Origin: Streptomyces sp. LHD-70 | GTDB taxonomy: Bacteria > Actinomycetota > Actinomycetes > Streptomycetales > Streptomycetaceae | Assembly: GCF_031157275.1 (NCBI RefSeq) | Contig: NZ_JAVIFW010000005.1 | Span: 186,001-250,000, forward strand | Length of the DNA: 64,000 nt | Direction: 5' to 3' | In this document: one piece after another, positions 60,921-64,000 of the stretch | How the letters are laid out: each line of letters opens with the position of its first letter | Position numbering within the stretch: position 1 is the first letter of the stretch | The notes under the pieces: generated by a model | The model's database searches: none | Told to the model about the DNA's origin: nothing | Seen by the model: the letters and a program-made list of their open reading frames with translations, nothing else | Translations under genes and position numbers: made by a program

Positions 60921-62282
60921 TCAGGAAGACGGGCTGCCGGAGCCCACGGCCGCAGCACCCGCCGCCGGGGCCCCGAGCTCCACCCGCTCCGCGGCACCGC
61001 CCCGTACACCCGGCCCGTCCTGCAAGGAGATCCGCGGCAACCCCTGCGCGGGCCCCTGGCAGCCCTGTGCCGCCGCGATGCCCAGGGCGACGAGCAGCGT
61101 CACGACCACGAACACGATCAGCCGCTGCCGCAGCAGCCGCGGGTTGGCGGGGCCGCGACGCCCGGTGCCCGTGGTGCGCGGCGGCGCCGTACGCCCGCCG
61201 TTGCTGCGCGGCGCGGGCCTGCTCCCGGACCGCCCACCCGTACGCGAGGGCCCCGGGCCCCGGCCCGCGCGCGAACCGTTGGTCCGGGACGGCGGGGGAG
61301 TGGTGGGCGCCCGCCGGGTGCGCTGCGCGGCGTGGTCGGCGGCGCGGTCCGGGCGCTGCTGCTCGGCGAGCCGGCCGGACGTACGCTCGACGGGCCGCTC
61401 GCCCGGACGGTCGGCGGTGCGCCGCGGCGCGGGCGGACGCGCATCCACGGCACCGAGCCCCTGCGCCTCCCGGGCCGCGATCTCCTTGAGCCGCAGGGAG
61501 AGTTGCAGCGTGCTCGGCCGCTCCTCCGGATCCTTCGCGAGGCAGGCCCGGACGAGCGGAGCAAGCGCGTCCGGCACCCCGGCCAGCTGCGCCTCCTCGT
61601 GCACCACGCGGTACAGCATCACCTCGGAACTCCCGTGCCCGAAGGGCGAGTCACCCATCGCCGCGTACGCGAGCGTCGCCCCGAGCGAGAACACATCCGT
61701 CGCCGGGGTCACCGCGGCCCCGCGCACCTGCTCGGGCGCGAGGAAGCCGGGTGAGCCGACGGCCGTGCCCACATGGGTCAGCGTGGAGGCGCCCGTCGCC
61801 CAGGCGATGCCGAAGTCGATGATCCGCGGACCCTTGGGCGAGAGCAGGATGTTGGACGGCTTGAGGTCACGGTGGACGACACCCGCCTCGTGCACCGCGA
61901 CCAGGCCCTCGGAGAGCGCGGAGCCCACGGACGCCACCTCGGCGGCGGTCAACGGGCCGTCCTCCGCCACCTTGTCGTGCAGCGAGGGCCCCGGTACGTA
62001 CTGCGTCGCGAACCACGGCCGGTCCGCCTCCAGGTCGGCGGCGACCAGACGGGCCGTACAGCCGCCCCTGATCCGGCGCGCGGCGGACACCTCGCGCGCG
62101 AACCGCGACCGGAACTCCTGGTCCTCGGCCAGATCGGGCCGGATCACCTTCAGGGCGACCCGCTGGCCGCGCCGGTCGGAGCCGAGGTAGACGACGCCCA
62201 TGCCGCCCGCGCCGAGCCGCCGGTGCAGCCGGAACGAGCCGACGACACGCGGATCCTCGCGCCGGAGCCGCATCATCGCCAT
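60921..62282 (-). CDS. Membrane Ser/Thr protein kinase
   Basis: 453 residues from the ATG at 62282 (GCAGGGATTCGG upstream). Hanks-type kinase: GAGGMGVVYLGSDRRGQRVA, catalytic Lys in ALKVIRPDLAED, catalytic loop VVHRDLKPSNILL, IIDFGIAWATGAS (DFG) and SPGFLAPEQVRG. A long basic Pro/Arg-rich juxtamembrane linker (about 280-385), one TM segment (LIVFVVVTLLVALGIAAAQ) and a short external tail follow. No PASTA domain. A cytoplasmic signalling kinase anchored at the membrane; substrates unknown. Confidence 0.93.
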   Translation of the reverse strand: MAMMRLRREDPRVVGSFRLHRRLGAGGMGVVYLGSDRRGQRVALKVIRPDLAEDQEFRSRFAREVSAARRIRGGCTARLVAADLEADRPWFATQYVPGPSLHDKVAEDGPLTAAEVASVGSALSEGLVAVHEAGVVHRDLKPSNILLSPKGPRIIDFGIAWATGASTLTHVGTAVGSPGFLAPEQVRGAAVTPATDVFSLGATLAYAAMGDSPFGHGSSEVMLYRVVHEEAQLAGVPDALAPLVRACLAKDPEERPSTLQLSLRLKEIAAREAQGLGAVDARPPAPRRTADRPGERPVERTSGRLAEQQRPDRAADHAAQRTRRAPTTPPPSRTNGSRAGRGPGPSRTGGRSGSRPAPRSNGGRTAPPRTTGTGRRGPANPRLLRQRLIVFVVVTLLVALGIAAAQGCQGPAQGLPRISLQDGPGVRGGAAERVELGAPAAGAAAVGSGSPSS

Positions 62283-62499
62283 CCGAATCCCTGCCGCCTC
62301 GTCACCTGTTGCCCTGACCAATTGACGTGCCACAGCTTACGTATCCGCGCCCGCGTGCGCTCATAGGCCGCGCCTTCGCGGCCAGGTCGATTGTCAGTGC
62401 CGGGTGGGAAAATCGAAGCGTGGTCAGGAGAGTTGGCCGCCGGGGCAGTTGGGCCTGCGGCGGACCTCAACGCACCGTCGCACAAGGGGGATTGACGCC

Positions 62500-62778
62500 A
62501 TGAAGGGTGACCGGGTCGAGATAGTGGTGGACGCCGGAGACACGACAAGGACGTACGAGGTGGTGGCGAGCCGAGCCGGCCGCCGGGTGGAGACCAGCGT
62601 CCGCAGGGGAGTGGTGGAAGTGAGCGAAGTCACGCGCAACGGCACCGCGGTGCGCACGGCCCGCTTCATGGCGGCCCGCGTGCTCGCCCTCGTCGAACAG
62701 CCCGTCCCGCGCGAGGACACATCCGAGACAGAGGAAGGCCGATCCGCCCGCCCCCTCCGGGAAGACCCCAGGTCCTAG
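62500..62778 (+). CDS. Small hypothetical protein
   Basis: 92 residues from the ATG at 62500 (AAGGGGGA 8 nt upstream). Beta-rich and basic (MKGDRVEIVVDAGDTTRTYE, VVASRAGRRVETSVRRGVVE, VSEVTRNGTAVRTARFMAAR), with an acidic Glu/Arg tail. No signal peptide or TM. Orthologues occur in streptomycetes (recall); function unknown. It is divergent from the Ser/Thr kinase and could share its promoter region; whether it is a kinase substrate is speculation. Confidence 0.7.
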   Translation: MKGDRVEIVVDAGDTTRTYEVVASRAGRRVETSVRRGVVEVSEVTRNGTAVRTARFMAARVLALVEQPVPREDTSETEEGRSARPLREDPRS

Positions 62779-62966
62779 ACCCCCATCTCCACCCAGGGGA
62801 GTACGAATCACGTCCCCGGGTCATCCTGCGGGAGGCCCGCCAATCGGTACGAGGGCATGACGTCACGGCCCGCTCCCGCCCCTAGATTTGAGGTCAAGCG
62901 GCGGGTGCAGCACTCGTCCCCCGAGGTCAAGCACCCGCCGCTGCCAGAGACGACAGGAGAGGGACC

Positions 62967-63173
62967 ATGGCGGACACGGCAGCGCGGACAGTCCTCCGCA
63001 CGCAGGGACGCAAGGCTTACGCCGCGTTCGGCGGCCGCCGTTCCGGCACCCGTCACCCCTTGGTGGCGACGGCCATGGTGCTTCCCCTGGCGGCCCTGCT
63101 CGTAGTCGTCTTCGGCGGCTGGGAAGCAGTGGTCACACAAGCGTCGTCCGTGGGCGTGATGCTGGGGCGCTGA
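62967..63173 (+). CDS. Small single-pass membrane protein
   Basis: 68 residues. A basic N-terminus (RTVLRTQGRKAYAAFGGRRS) then one TM segment (PLVATAMVLPLAALLVVVFG) and a short hydrophobic tail. GACAGGAGAGG gives a good ribosome site. Function unknown. Nothing suggests a signal peptide cleavage site, so it probably stays in the membrane. Isolated, followed by a strong terminator. Confidence 0.65.
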   Translation: MADTAARTVLRTQGRKAYAAFGGRRSGTRHPLVATAMVLPLAALLVVVFGGWEAVVTQASSVGVMLGR

Positions 63174-63260
63174 GCGGCACCCCAGGCCCGGAAGAGCGGT
63201 CCGGGCGGGGACATCCGGCCATGAAACCCCGTGGGGACGGGGGTGCGGCGGACGGCACCG

Positions 63261-63296
63261 AAATGCCCGCGCAGCTGGGGAGCTGCGCGGGCATTT
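63261..63296 (+). terminator. Strong terminator
   Basis: 16-bp perfect stem aaatgcccgcgcagct (63261-63276) / 63281-63296 with a 4-nt loop and T-rich end, 88 nt after the small membrane protein gene. The T/A ends make it bidirectional in form. Confidence 0.88.
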
Positions 63297-63396
63297 TCCT
63301 GTCCGGGGGACAGGGACGATCTGCCCGGACGTCGGCGTAGGCTCGCAGGTCGGCGCGCTCGACCGCGCCGCGCCAGGGCAGACCACAGGGGGATCC

Positions 63397-64000
63397 GTGA
63401 GCACTTCCGTCACGCGGGCGCTGACCGCCACCGCCAGAACGGCGGCCCACGGCCCGTATGCGGAGTGCGCCTGCCCCGCCCGCCCCACGGTCCTCGCCGA
63501 CCGCGACGACGGCACCGTCGTACGCCACGGCGCCACCGTCGCGAAGGCCCACGCCCGGGACGCCGACCGCCCCCGGCTCGCGACCCGCCTCGCCGTCGCC
63601 GCCCACCCCGCCCTGTCCGACGTCCTGCTCGCCCCGCTGAACCTCCCCGCCACCGAACTCGACGGCCGCCCGGTCACGTTCTGGCCGTACGGCACCCCCC
63701 TGGACCCCGACGCTCCGCAGTCCGCGCCCTGGGAAGAGGTCGGCGCACTCCTCGCCCGCCTGCACGCCACCCCTGTCGAGGCCCTGCCCGGCCCTCTCCC
63801 GGCGATGCGCGGCCCGCACAAGGCCGCCCTGGCCGTGTCCCGGATGCGCCGCGCCCGCCCGCCCGAGCCGGTCGCCGCCGTCGTCGAACGCGCCTGGTCC
63901 GCCCTGCCGCCCTGGGCCCGCGCCGAGTCCGCACCGCCAGGACCGGCCCACCTCTGCCACGGCGACCTGCACCTCGGCCAACTCGTCCGGCACCCGGGCG
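63397..64000 (+). CDS. Aminoglycoside phosphotransferase family protein, truncated by the window
   Basis: 201 codons are visible from the GTG at 63397 (AGGGGGATCC upstream); the 3' end is outside the window. N-terminal region: CPARPTVLADRDDGTVVRHG, VAKAHARDADRPRLATRLAV. The catalytic loop LCHGDLHLGQLV (HGD and downstream residues) of APH/fructosamine-kinase-type enzymes is near the end. It probably phosphorylates a small molecule or acts as a maltokinase/APH-like enzyme. A chromosomal housekeeping role is likelier than antibiotic resistance (inference). Confidence 0.8.
   Translation, partial: MSTSVTRALTATARTAAHGPYAECACPARPTVLADRDDGTVVRHGATVAKAHARDADRPRLATRLAVAAHPALSDVLLAPLNLPATELDGRPVTFWPYGTPLDPDAPQSAPWEEVGALLARLHATPVEALPGPLPAMRGPHKAALAVSRMRRARPPEPVAAVVERAWSALPPWARAESAPPGPAHLCHGDLHLGQLVRHPG

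Overview
High-GC chromosomal DNA of a Streptomyces-type actinomycete. GC-rich third codon positions make most stretches open in several frames, there are many GTG starts, Pro/Ala-rich proteins and few T-tailed terminators. From memory, the gene order (argCJBDR, argH, infC-rpmI-rplT, pheST, metNIQ, cobalamin genes) resembles the S. coelicolor SCO1550-SCO1610 interval; I could not verify this by search. It reads as conserved core chromosome: about 60 genes and no transposase, integrase, phage gene, rRNA, tRNA or CRISPR.

Layout. 1-6.1 kb: two Pro-rich single-pass membrane proteins around a PLP amino-acid deaminase/aldolase, a mycosin-like membrane subtilase, an SseB protein and a DUF1844 protein. 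6.1-14.1 kb: translation block, with a structured infC leader, infC (apparent AUC start), rpmI, rplT, a SpoU rRNA methyltransferase, a PAS histidine kinase without a regulator, pheS and pheT. 14.1-28.7 kb: mixed metabolism and regulation (NsdA-like regulator, Nudix, 3-hydroxybutyryl-CoA dehydrogenase, Tat-exported glycosidase-like protein, DMT transporter/MocR pair, GNAT, degenerate histidine phosphatase, monomeric isocitrate dehydrogenase, TetR/MDR reductase, TerB-like protein). 28.9-32.2 kb: aldo/keto reductase, SMI1/KNR4 protein, methyltransferase. 32.3-40.6 kb: argC-J-B-D-R, then a BASS transporter and an FMN-binding protein, then argH, with ArgR-like sites before argC and argH. 40.6-47.8 kb: TetR-MFS efflux pair, PlsC acyltransferase, Tat-exported GDPD, sigma-like factor, GNAT, two small membrane proteins, HAD phosphatase. 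47.8-51.8 kb: methionine importer metN-metI-metQ-metQ preceded by a small Cys/Met-rich leader ORF. 52.7-59.5 kb: cobalamin genes (CbiE-CbiT fusion, a BluB-CobT fusion with a very long disordered N-terminus, CobA/CysG). 59.6-64 kb: SpoU methyltransferase, small hypotheticals, a Ser/Thr kinase and a truncated phosphotransferase.

The most interesting signals are regulatory or structural. (1) A 28-codon ORF ending Arg-Cys-Met-Cys-Arg-Met-Cys-Ala-Phe lies 224 bp before metN. An 11-nt segment at its Cys run is perfectly complementary to a segment about 100 nt downstream, as expected of a cysteine/methionine-responsive attenuator. (2) About ten short tandem duplications (10-36 bp) lie in intergenic DNA. 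Four of them duplicate the 3' end of a gene including its stop codon. (3) infC has no ATG/GTG/TTG at the conserved N-terminus and seems to start at AUC. (4) A 30-bp dispersed intergenic element occurs three times, once inside a perfect 22-bp inverted repeat. (5) Two divergent genes share the four bases CATG as overlapping start codons, and several genes look leaderless.
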